Below are positions 34,300 through 45,717 of a stretch of 64,000 nt of DNA, one piece after another. The DNA comes from Callorhinus ursinus (Eukaryota; Chordata; Mammalia; Carnivora; Otariidae): NCBI RefSeq assembly GCF_003265705.1, contig NW_020313057.1, forward strand, positions 7,924,450-7,988,449, read 5' to 3'. The notes beneath the pieces are model-generated. The model worked only from the letters and a program-made list of their open reading frames with translations. It was not told where the DNA came from and did not search any database. The number at the start of each line of letters is the position of its first letter. Position 1 is the stretch's first letter. The position numbers were made by a program, and so were the translations under genes.

Positions 34300-34480
34300 T
34301 GCGCAGTCTCTTCCTTTACATGTGTTACCTCTTTTAATACCCACAGCATTTCTCTCAGACGAGTGAATTAGGATTGTTCTTATTTTACAGATGATACATG
34401 GAAGGCATGGAGAGGTTGAAAAACATTCTTGTGGCTCCGGAGTTAGGAGAGGAGCTGAGATTCAAACTTGGCAGGCTGCG
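34300..34480 (-). repeat. MIR relic
   Basis: 'ttacctcttttaatacccacagc', 'ttattttacagatgatacatgga' and 'gagctgagattcaaactt' follow the antisense MIR consensus in order. Confidence 0.7.
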
Positions 34481-37400
34481 TGAGGTCTCCCAAATCTCTG
34501 CTCCTCATCTTTTCATCAGCCCACAAGACTCAGGGCCTGTGGACTCTTTTGTACTTGGGAATCAGCCCTCAGATGCCACCCGGTTGCATAGAGTTGTGTT
34601 TCCTTGTTTCCTTTAAAAGCACGCAAGCAAACTCATGACTCTTGGAGACCACTGCATCTCTGAGGTTGCTGGGTACCTTACAATTGTGTTCTCCTCATTT
34701 TCTCTTTAACTTTAAATTCTTTTGAGGTACAAGCCCGTTTTCCCCGATTTTACAATCTCCTTTGCTCCCAACCACAGAAGAATGGGATTGTAGATTGTAG
34801 TCTTCCAGTTACACTTTTGTTGTCTCAGTATCTTCCCAGTTGCTAGGGTTTCGCTCCTATTCTTTCCATTGAATTGATAGGAATCACGTTCCAATAAAGG
34901 AGTGACAAAATCGGCTAGTTTCAAGTGCTCTAAACCTTTTCCAGCTTGGAAAAAGAGACCCCACAGAGGGCTGCCTCAAATGAGGGCTTTCCTGGAGAAT
35001 GTTCCAATGTTATATTTGACAAGCACGCCACTTGACAATGCAGGGGCCTGCATATGTGGTGCCACTCTTCTTAACCTCTCCTCGCTGGACCAAAGCCCTG
35101 AGCACAACCTTCTCTTTGGTGTGGAAAGAGGCTCCAGAGACAGACAACAGTAGCTGCTTTCTGGATTCTGATGAGTATCAGTAACGAACAGCAGGATCAA
35201 AAGTAGATAGACGGAGAATTATCAGAGCAGGAGTGTAGGAACTATACCTGAGCTCTGGCATTCCCTTATCAAATAATCATACATAATTAAATTGAGAAAG
35301 AGAAAATGCCCCTAAAGAAAAAAAAAAAAAAGCAAAAAAAGTATTATTTTGGAGACTGGTAGAATGTAAGAACGCCAGCTATTCATGCCATCCCCAGAAG
35401 CTCAGACAGAGCTAAATTATGTTTCAGATTAATGTATCGGTCAGTTCAAAGGTTAGACAAACAGCTGTTTCTCAAGGAGGCACACTACAAAGCTTAACTG
35501 TTCATTGGAAGGTCTGCAACAGTCTGGGTGGATTCCCAAAGGAGTCACTGTTATTTGTTTCTGATTGGGAGATACCCCAAAGTGACTCTGTGCTACTGAT
35601 GACCTCTATCGCTAGGGCATGAGGGTGAAACCCTGGAGCCGGTGCGATTTTACCAGTCTCTGGGAAAAAAAGAGAGAAGAAGAAGAAAAAAACCCACCCA
35701 CACATAATAACATGTCTTTAGTGACTCAAAGATTAACCACAGCTCTGCAGCCTGGATGGGGGAAGAATGCTGGAGAGTCAAGAGGTCCACTCGCTCATTG
35801 CTGCAAAAATGTAAAATAACTAAAAATAGTAAACTATTCAAAAATGTGGTTTAGAGTAGTCAGGTTTGATTTGATGCAAAACTATGTAACTAGTAGTAAA
35901 ACAAAAAAAGGCATGGAATATATTACATTTTTTTCAATAGTTACCATCATTCCCTTAATGAGTTTAAGATACTTGAGTTGAGTAACTCTTCGTATGAAAC
36001 AGCCAATCGTAAATGGAAAATGAAATAAAGCTCTAAGAGAAAGACACACAGAAGAGGGAACACGTTAAATTAGAGTCACAGACTGGGATTAATAAATATT
36101 TGAAAGTGATTATATTGAAAGTAAAAAGTATTAAACTTCAGGTATCAGAAAAGTAAAGAGGTAACTTCTAAAGGTGTCCGGAGAGATGTTTAGGGATTCC
36201 TCCACAGTGATTACAAGTGTCTTCCAAGAACATGATTTGACATTTTTTTCTCCTCAGTTTTTCATTATTTACTCACTGCAAGACACTCACCAGTAGTTAT
36301 TAGTTTATCTTTATGTCACTTTATTGTAAGAAGTTCCAAGGTCTTTTTGGACTTTGTATAGTACATAAGTTCTGGGTTGTTTTGAGGTTAATGAAAATCT
36401 GCAAAAAATTTATTCAATTCCCACAAAGTCATTTAACATTCAAAACTAAAATCAACTAAATCAAAATGAAATTCTTGAGAGCTTATTAGAAACAGAGCAC
36501 CTTGAGATTTAGGGGAATAAAGGAAAAAAATTTTTTAATGAGAAGATGGGACCTCTACCTAGAAAAAGCTCAGCCTAAAACTGCCCTGGGAGGCAGGGGT
36601 CTGTACCTCAGCTATTTATTTATTCTTGTGTCAGATATGTATTCAGTAGGGTACTCATTCATTTATTCCACAAATATTTCCACCTTCTGTCTTACAATGA
36701 GAATGTCAGAATTTATCCTTAGCAGTTATGAAATAATTATATAATTCTTGACTGGTATCAGCGTGAAGACAATTAAGATGGCAGAAGAAGCAATTCTGGA
36801 GGAATGATTGGCACTTGGGGAGAATTTGGAACAGGTAAGGGAACTGCTTGGTTAAGAATACCTCAGATTGAGTTTATGTAGATGAGAGAACAGCAGTGCT
36901 CTGACAGAAATCAGGATGTGCGGCAGGAGACCAGCCTGATGGAATAAAAGTACTGAATTACACGCATTACGTTCCAGCATCATTTTTCACTGGGCAGATA
37001 AAGACAAGAAATCTGGAACTGAGAAAGCCAAAAGACATACAGCCAGGGTGAGCCATACATCACGCCCTAAGTTCATGACTTAAGAGCATTAACAAGAGGT
37101 CAATAAAATGGTTTTTGTTTTTTGTTTTTGTTTTTTTAAATGGTTTTTGAACAAGAAGAATGTCCCCAGTGAATTTCAAAAGCTTACATTGGCAATGAAA
37201 TGGGTTCATTTTATCAGCTGTACCTTCAAGTCTGTGTGTAAAGAAAGCCTATGATTGAGATTATCTGGGTCTGAGAATTGTCCCAGTGGAAGATGAACAG
37301 ATTGTCTTGGCCAGTGTGTAAGCCAGGGCTGTGGGGAGGTTGACACCAGGTGGCACAAGGCAGGAAGGAAGAAAACCAAAATCAGAATATCCTAGATGCA

Positions 37401-38037
37401 TTCATTGGGACCATGTGACTCAAGAGGCCAATCAGGAGGAAGAGCAGGTTCAGCGGGACTAGGAGAAGAAATAAACGAGAAAGGAGTACAAAATAGCATG
37501 ATGGAAAAGACACCTGTGGGCCCTCAGCCACTCTCAGCCATAGTTCCACCATCTGCATGCAGAATAAGGTTTCTCTACAGATCACATGAGATATTTTATG
37601 TAAGCCCATTATATATCTATTACATAATAATAGATATATAATAATGAGAAAATTATATATTATAATGACTGTATATGTTATATAGTATGTATATATGTTT
37701 CTTTCATTATTCTACTTTTAGTATGATGCATTAAAAATACTGTGTGCTTAGTACATATTGTTGAAATCAGTTGAATTTATAAATTGTATCTGGAGTGGGG
37801 GAACATTGTATTTTGAGATCTTGTGATATAATTACACATTTGACTTAATTTCATGAGCCCTATTCTGTCTATAAGTGCCTGGTGTCCAAGGAAAATAATG
37901 TCACTGGGGTGGAAGACTGAGCTCGAGCATTCAGAAAGTTCATCAGAAATACTGTTCAGGGATATAAGAGAGAGCAAAATATGAATCATCAGATGCTGAA
38001 TTAAGGTGAGGGGAGGCTGACAGAGGTAATGATCTCA
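34481..38037. other. 3.5-kb unique stretch
   Basis: No gene recognised. It holds A-runs near 35320 and 35690, a palindrome at 37608-37642 in an AT-rich patch, and only short ORFs (for example 36502-36744) without known motifs. Confidence 0.45.
37608..37642. repeat. AT-rich inverted repeat, 15-bp arms
   Basis: ATTATATATCTATTA (37608-37622), a CATAA loop, and TAATAGATATATAAT (37628-37642). The AT-rich composition makes this weaker evidence than the mixed-sequence palindromes. Confidence 0.85.
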
Positions 38038-38169
38038 CTTTTTTTTTTTTTAGTAGGCTCCATACCCAATATGGAGCTGAATGCAGGGCTTGAACTCAAG
38101 ACCCTGATGTCAAGAATTGAGCTGAGATCAAGAGCCAGTGCTCAACTGACTGAACCACCCAGGTGCCCC
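38038..38169 (-). mobile_element. Short CAN-SINE variant without CT-rich body
   Basis: On the minus strand it runs from the GGGGCACCTGGGTGGTTCAGTC head through 'gagccagtgctca'-type sequence directly to 'ccatattgggtatggagcc' and a poly-A. The CT-rich body and AAATAAAATCTTT tail are absent. It resembles the copy at 44366-44489, so this looks like a distinct older SINEC subfamily rather than truncation. Confidence 0.8.
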
Positions 38170-38227
38170 ATTTACTTTTAACTCTGAACCTCGCAAGCAC
38201 ACAGGAGTGTGCCCTATTCATCTTTTT

Positions 38228-38452
38228 TAATGATTTGTTTATTTATTTTAAAGAGAGAGAGAGAGAGTGGGGAGGGGGGAGCAGAGGGAAAGGGAGAGAG
38301 AAACCCAAGCAGACTCCATGCTGAACATGGAGCCAAATGCAGGGCTCAATGCAGGGCTCAATGCAGGGCTCAGTCTCATGACCCTGAGATCATTACCTGA
38401 GCCAAAACCAAGAGTCAGACTATTAACTGTCTGGGCCATCCAGGCGCCCCCC
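38228..38452 (-). mobile_element. CAN-SINE with internal 12-bp triplication
   Basis: A minus-strand SINE with the head ending at the C-run 38445-38453 and a T-rich start. AATGCAGGGCTC is repeated three times in tandem at 38336-38371. The flanks ATTCATC and ATTCATT suggest a target duplication. Confidence 0.88.
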
Positions 38453-38621
38453 CCATTCATTTTTATATCCATAGTGTCTGGGGGGGGAGGGGAGTCTTTC
38501 ACACTGGTATCGTAATTAAATTAGAAAAGCGATGAAGTATAATTTGGTGGTGTATTTCAAATAAGGAGACATATGGTTATGGAAGAAGTACTAGAGAACC
38601 AAGAGCAAGCTCTCTCCTTAA

Positions 38622-38775
38622 GGCATTCATTCATTCACAGATATTTATGGAATATCTAATATGTGCTGCACCCTTTTTTAGGGCACCATGGATATGAAAA
38701 AGAATAAGACTGACAAACTTCCTGCTATCACAGGGTTTAATTTGATCAGAGACATACAGTATACAAAAATTTGAA
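38622..38775 (-). repeat. L2 LINE 3'-end relic
   Basis: 'cattcattcattcacagatatttatgga', 'aatatgtgctgcaccc' and 'gacaaacttcctgctatcac' follow the antisense L2 3' end. Confidence 0.65.
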
Positions 38776-39011
38776 GAAAATAAGGAAAGGCGAAGTCTTC
38801 ATGGTGAAGATTGTAGAGAAAACTCAATCATTTGAGAACAGTCAAGTTTAAGAAAGGATGAGAAGGTGGTATAAGAATACAGCAGAAGAAGATTAAGAAA
38901 AACAGGCTTTGACAGCGATGATGCTCTACTAGTTTCAAGGGGCATAATCCCTTAGTCTCGCGTTACATCAACTAACTGATATGGACAAACAGAAATGGAT
39001 TGATCAATAAT

Positions 39012-39160
39012 TCTCAATCTTCTAAGAGCCTTAAAACATGCACATTCCAATACCGATCCCAGAAATAGGGATTCACTAGAGTTGAACAGTAGAGGATGAA
39101 CACGCCTGGTGATTCTCAGCAGTTAGTTCCCAGACCTCACTTTGAGAAATGAGAATTCTA
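39012..39160. mobile_element. Possible MER5-like DNA transposon relic
   Basis: 'cgcctggtgattctcagcagttagttccca' then 'ctcactttgagaaa' resembles the end of MER5A. Diverged; moderate to low confidence. Confidence 0.45.
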
Positions 39161-39318
39161 CTGAATTTTTAAGTAGCTAGTTAGAACAGATTCATGTAAT
39201 GGATAGAATACTCGGGATGAGGGAAATCGAGGTGATGGACTTTAGTGCTAGAAATTAGCACTTGCTGGTCTGAAAGGATGCATGTTTCAAAGTGGATTTA
39301 AAAGTTCCCCGTAAAAAA

Positions 39319-40021
39319 TAAAGAGGCTGAGAAAAAGAGAGAGAAACAACTACAGGATTACGAGGGCAGAATTCGAGAGATAAGTGATACGATAATACGA
39401 AACAACATTAGAGTAATTGGGATCCCAGAAGAAGAAGAAAGAGAGAGAGGGGCAGAAGGGATATTGGAGCAAATAATAGCAGAGAACTTCCCTAATGTGA
39501 GGAAGGAAACAGGCATCAAAATCCAGGAGGCACAGAGTACCCCTCTCAAAATCAATAAAAATAGGTCAATTTTTTGACCTATTGGTACTGGTTGAGACCT
39601 GATTTGTGACCTAGGATGTGATCAATTCTGGAGAATGTTCCATGGGCACATGGAACATTATTACTATTATTACTATAGTTTTACTATTAGATGTCCCCGA
39701 CATCTAATAGTAAAACTTACGAGTCTCAGAGACAAAGAGAAAATCCTGAAAGCAGCACGGGAGAAGAGATATGTAACCTACAATGGTGGAAATATTAGAT
39801 TGGCAACAGACCTATCCACAGAGACCTGGCAAGCCAGAAAGGACTGGCAGGATATCTTCAGAGCACTAAACGAGAAAAATATGCAGCCAAGAATACTATA
39901 TCCAGCTAGGCTGTCATTGAAAATAGAAGGAGAGATAAAAAGCTTCCAGGACAAACAAAAACTAAAGGAATTTGCAAACACGAGACCAGCCCTCCAAGAA
40001 GTATTGAAAGGGGTCCTCTAA
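39319..40021 (+). pseudogene. L1 ORF1, truncated and rearranged
   Basis: Encodes parts of the ORF1p coiled coil and RNA-binding domains. Before the break it has the NNIRVIGIPEEEERERG motif. After it, from about 39699, it resumes with PRHLIVKLTSLRDKEKILKAA and ends ALQEVLKGVL with TAA at 40019-40021. The N-terminal third is absent and the insert at 39567-39698 destroys the join. Not translatable as a functional chaperone. Confidence 0.88.
39560..39717. repeat. Cluster of three fold-back hairpins inside L1 ORF1
   Basis: Three perfect inverted repeats lie end to end: 10-bp arms at 39560-39569 and 39574-39583; 8-bp arms at 39637-39644 and 39649-39656; 19-bp arms at 39677-39695 and 39699-39717 with a CCC loop. 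Between the first two, about 39583-39648 is an inverted piece of L1 ORF2 (the endonuclease region, matching the plus strand at 8935-9001). Confidence 0.92.
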
Positions 40022-40102
40022 GCAAAGAGAGAGCCTAAGAGCAGCATAGATCAGAAAGAAACACAGACAATATACAGAAACAGTCACTTTACAGGCAATA
40101 CA

Positions 40103-43100
40103 ATGGCACTAAATTCATATCTTTCAATAGTTACCCTGAATGTAAATGGGCTCAATGCCCCAATCAAAAGACACAGGCTATCAGATTGGATTAAAAAACA
40201 AGACCCATCGATATGCTGTCTGCAAGAGACTCATTTTAGACCCAAAGACACCCCCAGATTGAAAGTGAGGAGGTGGAAAACCATTTACCATGCTAATGGA
40301 CACCAAAAGAAAGCTGGGGTGGCAATCCTTATATCAGACAAACTAGATTTTAAAACAAAGACTGTAATAAGAGATGAGGAAGGACACTATATCCTACTTA
40401 AAGGGTCTATCCAACAAGAAGATCTAACAATTGTAAATATCTATGCCCCGAACATGGGAGCAGCCAATTATATAAGGCAATTAATAACAAAAGCAAAGAA
40501 ACACATTGACAGCAAGACAATAATAGTGGGGGACTTTAACACCCCCCTGACTGAAATGGACAGATCATCTAAGCAAAAGATCAACAAGGAAATAAAGACT
40601 TTAAATGACACACTGGACCAAATGGACTTCACAGACATATTCAGAACATTCCATCCCAAAGCAACGGAATACACATTCTTCTCTAGTGCCCATGGAACAT
40701 TCTCCAGAATTGATCACATCCTAGGTCACAAATAGGTATCAACCAGTACCAAAAGACTGGGATTATTCCCTGCATATTTTCAGACCACAATGCTATGAAA
40801 CTAGAACTCAATCACAAGAGGAAAGTCGGAAAGAACTCAAAGACTTGGAGGCGAAAGAGCATCCTACTAAAGAATGAATGGGTCAACCAGGAAATTAAAT
40901 AAGAATTTAAAAAATTCATGAAAACCAATGAAAATGAAAACACAACTGTTCAAAATCTTTGGGATACAGCAAAGGCAGTCCTGAGAGGAAAGTATATAGC
41001 AATACAAGCCTTTCTCAAGAAACAAGAAAGGTCTCAAATACACAACCTAACCCTACATCTAAAGGAGCTGGAGAAAGAACAGCAAATAAAGCCTAAACCC
41101 AGCAGGAGAAGAGAAAAAATAAAGATCAGAGCAGAAATCAATGAAATAGAAACCAAAAGAACAGTAGAACAGATCAACGAAACTAGGAGATGGTTCTTGG
41201 AAAGAATTAACAAGATTGATAAACCCCTGGCCAGACTGATCAAAAAGAAAAGAGAAATGACCCAAATCCACAAAATCATGAATGAAAGAGGAGAGATCAC
41301 AACCAACACCAAAGAAATACAAACCATTATAAGAACATATTATGAGCAACTCTATGCCAGCAAATTAGATAACCTGGAAGAAATGGGTGCATTCCTAGAG
41401 ATGTATCAACTACCAAAATTGAACCAGGAAGAAATAGAAAACCTGAACAGACCTCTAACCACTAAGGAAATTGAAGCAGTCATCAAAATTCTCCCAACAA
41501 ACAAAAGCCCAGGGCCAGATGGCTTCCCAGGGGAATTCTACTAAACATTTAAAGAAGAATTAATACCTATTCTCTTGAAACTGTTACAAAATATAGAAAT
41601 GGAAGGAAAATGTCCAAACTCATTTTATGAGGCCACCATTACCTTGATCCCAAAACCAGAAAAAGACCCCATCAAAAAGGAGAATTACAGACCGATATCC
41701 TTGATGAACATGGATGCAAAAATTCTCACCAAAATACTAGCCAATAGGATCCAACAGTATATTAAAAGGATTATTCACCATGACCAAGTGGATTTATCCC
41801 TGGGCTGTAAGGCTGGTTCAACATCCGCAAATCAATCAATGTGATACAATACATTAACAAAAGAAAGAACAAGAATCATATGATCCTCTCAATAGATGCA
41901 GAAAAAGCATTTGACAAAGTACAGCATCCTTTCTTGATCAAAACTCTTCAGAGTATAGGGATAGAGGGTACATACCTCAATATCATAAAAGCCATCTATG
42001 AAAAACCTTCAGCGAGTATCATTCTCAATGGGGAAAAGCTGAGAGCTTTTCCCCTAAGGTCAGGAACACGGCAGGGATGTCCACTATCACCACTGCTATT
42101 CAACATAGTATTAGAAGTCCTAGCCACAGGAATCAGACAACAAAAAGAAATCAAAGGCATCAAAATCAGCAAGGAGGAAGTCAAACTCTCACTCTTTGCA
42201 GATGATATGATACGGTATGTGGAAAACCCAAAAGACTCCACCCCAAAACTGCTAGAACTCATACAAGATTTCAGTAAAGTAGCAGGATATAAAATCAAAG
42301 CACAGAAATCAGTGGCATTCCTATACACCACCAAGACAGAAGAGAGACAAATCGAGGAGTCGATCTCATTTACAATTGCACCCAAAACCATAAAATACCT
42401 AGGAATGAAATTAACCAAAGAGGCAAAGGATCTGTACTCAGAAAACTATAAAATACTCAGGAAAGAAATTGAAGAAGACACAAAGAAATGGAAAAACATT
42501 CCATGCTCATGGATTGGAAGAACAAACATTGTGAAGATGTCAACGCTTCCTACAGAAATCTACACATTTAATGCAATCCCCATCAAAATACCATCCACCT
42601 TTTTCAAAGAAATGGAACAAATAATCCTAAAATTTGTATGGAACCAGAAGAGACCCCGAATAGCCAGAGGAATATTGAAAAAGAAAAGCAAAGCTGGCGG
42701 CATCACAATTCCGGACTTCCAGCTCTATTACAAAGCTGTCATCATCAAGACAGTATGGTACTGGCACAAAAACAGACACATCGATCAATGGAACAGAATC
42801 GAGAGCCCAGAAATGGACCCTCAATTCTATGGTCAACTCATCTTTGACAAAGCAGGAAAGAATGTCCAGTGGAAAAAAGACAGTCTCTTCAACAAATGGT
42901 GTTGGGAAAATTGGACAGCCACATGCAGAAGAATGAAACTGGACCATTTCCTTACACCACACACAAAAATAGACTCCAAATGGTTGAAAGACCTAAACGT
43001 GAGACAGGAGTCCATCAAAATCCTAAAGGAGAACACAGGTAGCAACCTCTTCGACCTCAGCCACAGCAAGTTCTTCCTAGAAACATCACCAAAGGCAAGG

Positions 43101-43917
43101 GAAGCAAGGGCAAAAATGAACTATTGGGATTTTATCAAGATAAAAAGCTTTTGCACAGCAAAAGAAACAGTCCACAAAACCAAAAGACAACCGACAGAAT
43201 GGGAGAAAATATTTGCAAATGACATTTCAGAAAAAGGGCTAGTATCCAAAATCTATAAAGAACTTATCGAACTCAACACCCAAAGAACAAATACTCCAAA
43301 CAAGAAATGGGCAGACAACCTGAACAGAGATTTCTCCAAAGAAGACATCCAAATGGCCAACAGACACATGAAAAAGTGCTCCACATCGCTCGGCATCAGG
43401 GAAATCCAAATCAAAACCTCAATGAGATACCACCTCACGCCAGTCAGAATGGCTAAAATTAACAAGTCAGGAAACAATAGATGTTGGCGAGGATGCGGAG
43501 AAAGGGGAACCCTCCTACACTGTTAATGGGAATGCAAGCTGGCGCAACCCCTCTGGAAAACAGTATGGAGGTTCCTCAAACAGTTGAAAATAGAGCTACC
43601 ATACGATCCAGCAATTGCACTACTGGGTATTTACCCCAAAGATACAAATGTAGGGATCCGAAGGGGTACGTGCACCCCAATGTTTATAGCAGCAATGTCC
43701 ACAATAGCCAAACTGTGGAAAGAGCCAAGAGGTTGGTCCATCGACAGATGAATGGATAAAGAAGAGGTGGTATATATACACAATGGAATATTATGCAGCC
43801 ATCAAAAGGAATGAGATCTTGCCATTTGCAACGACGTGGATGGAAGTGGAGGGTGTTATGCTTAGTGAAATAAGTCAATCAGAGAAAAACATGTATCATA
43901 TGACCTCACTGATATGA
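40103..43917 (+). pseudogene. L1 ORF2, multiply disabled
   Basis: Starts MALNSYLSIVTLNVNGLN. Endonuclease landmarks CLQETH, IVNIYAPN, GDFNTPL and SRIDHIL are present up to 40735, where loss of one base creates a TAG. Further lesions are a TAA at 40900, a TAA at 41542-41544, a frameshift near 41790, a TAA at 43524-43526 and indels near 43730. The reverse transcriptase keeps FADD (42195-42206) followed by MIRYVENP, where the first copy has MILYVENP. The end MYHMTSLI and TGA lie at 43891-43917. Here the endonuclease motif is the usual GDFN. Confidence 0.93.
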
Positions 43918-44365
43918 GGAATCCTTAATCTCAGGAAACAAACTGAGGGTTGCTGGAGTGGGGGTGGGGTGGGAGGGATGGGGTGGCTGGGTTATAGACA
44001 TTGGGGAGGGTATGTGCTATGGTGAGCGCTGTGAATTGTGGAAGACTGTTGAATCACAGATCTGTACTTCTGAAACAAATAATGCAACATATGTTAAGAA
44101 AAAAGAAAAAGAAGAAGATAGCAGGAGGGGAAGAATGAAGGGGAGTAAGTTGGAGGGGGAGACGAACCATGAGAGACGATGGACTCTGAAAAACAAACTG
44201 AGGGTTCTAGAGGGGAGGCGGGTGGGGGGATGGGTTAGCCTGGTGATGGGTATTAAAGAGGGCACGTTCTGCGTAGAGCACTGGGTGTTATGCACAAACA
44301 ATGAATCATGGAACACTACATCAACTAATGATGTCATGTATGGTGATTAACATAACAAAAAAATT

Positions 44366-44489
44366 TTTTAAAAAGATTTATTCATTTTTTTTTTTATTTA
44401 AGTCATCTCTGTACCCAATGTGGGGCTCGAACTCATGACCCTGAGATCAAGAGCCACATACTCCACCGACTGAGCCAGCCAGGCGCCCC
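44366..44489 (-). mobile_element. Short CAN-SINE variant abutting the L1 tail
   Basis: The minus-strand head GGGGCGCCTGGCTGGCTCAGTCGG leads to 'gagttcgagccccacattggg', then directly to a poly-A, without the CT-rich body. It is the same layout as 38038-38169. It was probably inserted into the A-rich L1 tail. Confidence 0.82.
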
Positions 44490-45136
44490 AGGCTCTTAAA
44501 GATATTAATGATTAACTGACAGAGGCACAGGATCAAACAACATGATGCCTTCAGTAGGGAGTCCAGACTGTCTGCTCATTTTCATTGAACATGTTGATAC
44601 GTTTCAGAAATCTTGATAGTCTTCCAAACTATGCCCCATGTTTCTTTCATGAATCTTAATAAAAATAAAAACATTGTGTTCTTGTCTCCCTGGGGATTTG
44701 ACCAGATTCTTCAGAAGGATACTCATGATTCAGTGTTTGGAAAGTACGTGAGTGAAAAGGAAAATGAAGGGAAAAAATTGAGGCAGAGATTGTGTGGTAT
44801 CATGCTGTTGCTTTTTTTGGACCAACTTTGGCTTTCCAATTCTGTAGGACTGTGGCCTGTCCCCAGTGGGGTAGACCAAGTGAGGGCGGTGTTCAGCTTA
44901 GGAGCTATTAAGATGTTGGACATCATTGACAGAACCACTCAGACTGAGGAAGGTATGTACGGTGTTGAGAATTAATCAGTCTGGCAGTAATTTCTATGTT
45001 TTAATATTCAGGTAGGCAATGATCTAGCAGAAAATGGCTTTTAGTATGACACAAAAGTCAAAGAGAAAGCAATTATCACAATCATGGAACAGGTGTTTGG
45101 ACATGGTCAAAGATGTGAAGGCCAGTGCATGCTCTT
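44490..45136. other. Unique DNA
   Basis: A 120-codon ORF at 44613-44975 overlaps an antisense ORF and matches nothing I know. Confidence 0.5.
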
Positions 45137-45145
45137 TGCTCTGCC

Positions 45146-45343
45146 ACTTTTTTAAAAAAAAAGATTTTATTTATTTATTTGCGAGAGAGAGAGTGGGGGG
45201 GTGGGAGAGAGGGGAGAGGGAGAGAAAAACGCAGACTCCCTGCTGAGCAAGGAGCCAGGTGCAGGACTCGATCCCAGGACCCTAGGATCATGACCTGAGC
45301 TGAAGGCAGACACTTAACCAACTGAGCCACCCAGGTGCCCCTA
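45146..45343 (-). mobile_element. CAN-SINE, full length
   Basis: Minus-strand head GGGGCACCTGGGTGGCTCAGTTGG, B-box GGATCGAGTCC, body and AAATAAATAAAATCTTT tail. Flanked by TGCTCTGCC at 45137-45145 and 45344-45352. Confidence 0.92.
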
Positions 45344-45649
45344 TGCTCTGCCCCCTCTTGAACAACTTATTGCTATAGGACATCATGGGAAAAAAATTAA
45401 AATATGATCAAACTATCTACATTGTAGGTTGAAAGGAAATATTTTCAAAACTCTACTTAACATATATGCTGTAGCTGATTCCATAATTTATTTAGGGACT
45501 TCTCAAATGACTTATTTAGTTAATGCTATTTATGAAGTAAGTCGGATTTTTATTTAGTTGTTACATTATTTACTGGCTAAGAGTATATCCCCCAGTTATA
45601 TTATAATCCCCCCGAACTTTCAGCTTCATGCTCAGGAGACCCTTAGTGA

Positions 45650-45717
45650 ATATATTTCCCACTGAAGAAACGGGCATGAGAACATATATTTCCCACTAAT
45701 TTATCGGGCATGAGAAC
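45650..45717. repeat. 34-bp tandem duplication
   Basis: Two units of 34 bp. Both begin ATATATTTCCCACT and end CGGGCATGAGAAC, differing only in the middle six or so bases. Confidence 0.92.

Larger units (their letters stand above)
39319..44362 (+). mobile_element. 5'-truncated young-type L1 with rearranged ORF1
   Basis: About 5 kb of L1 closely similar to the minus-strand full-length copy. It begins inside ORF1 (TAAAGAGGCTGAG), so the 5' UTR and the start of ORF1 are missing. It continues through ORF1, the spacer, all of ORF2, the 3' UTR and an A-rich end. About 130 bp of foreign order interrupts ORF1 at 39567-39698. ORF2 has several stops and frameshifts. It is older or less constrained than the first copy. 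No target duplication was found; a SINE abuts the 3' end. Confidence 0.94.

Noticed and set aside
38336..38371. Regular short repeats as a CRISPR-like array
   Set aside because: Units are directly adjacent without spacers, inside a SINE in a mammalian genome.
39319..44362. Target-site duplication for the second L1
   Set aside because: I compared the flanks and found no convincing direct repeat; a SINE at the 3' end obscures it.
44613..44975. 120-codon ORF downstream of the second L1
   Set aside because: Low-complexity context, overlapping antisense ORF, no known similarity.
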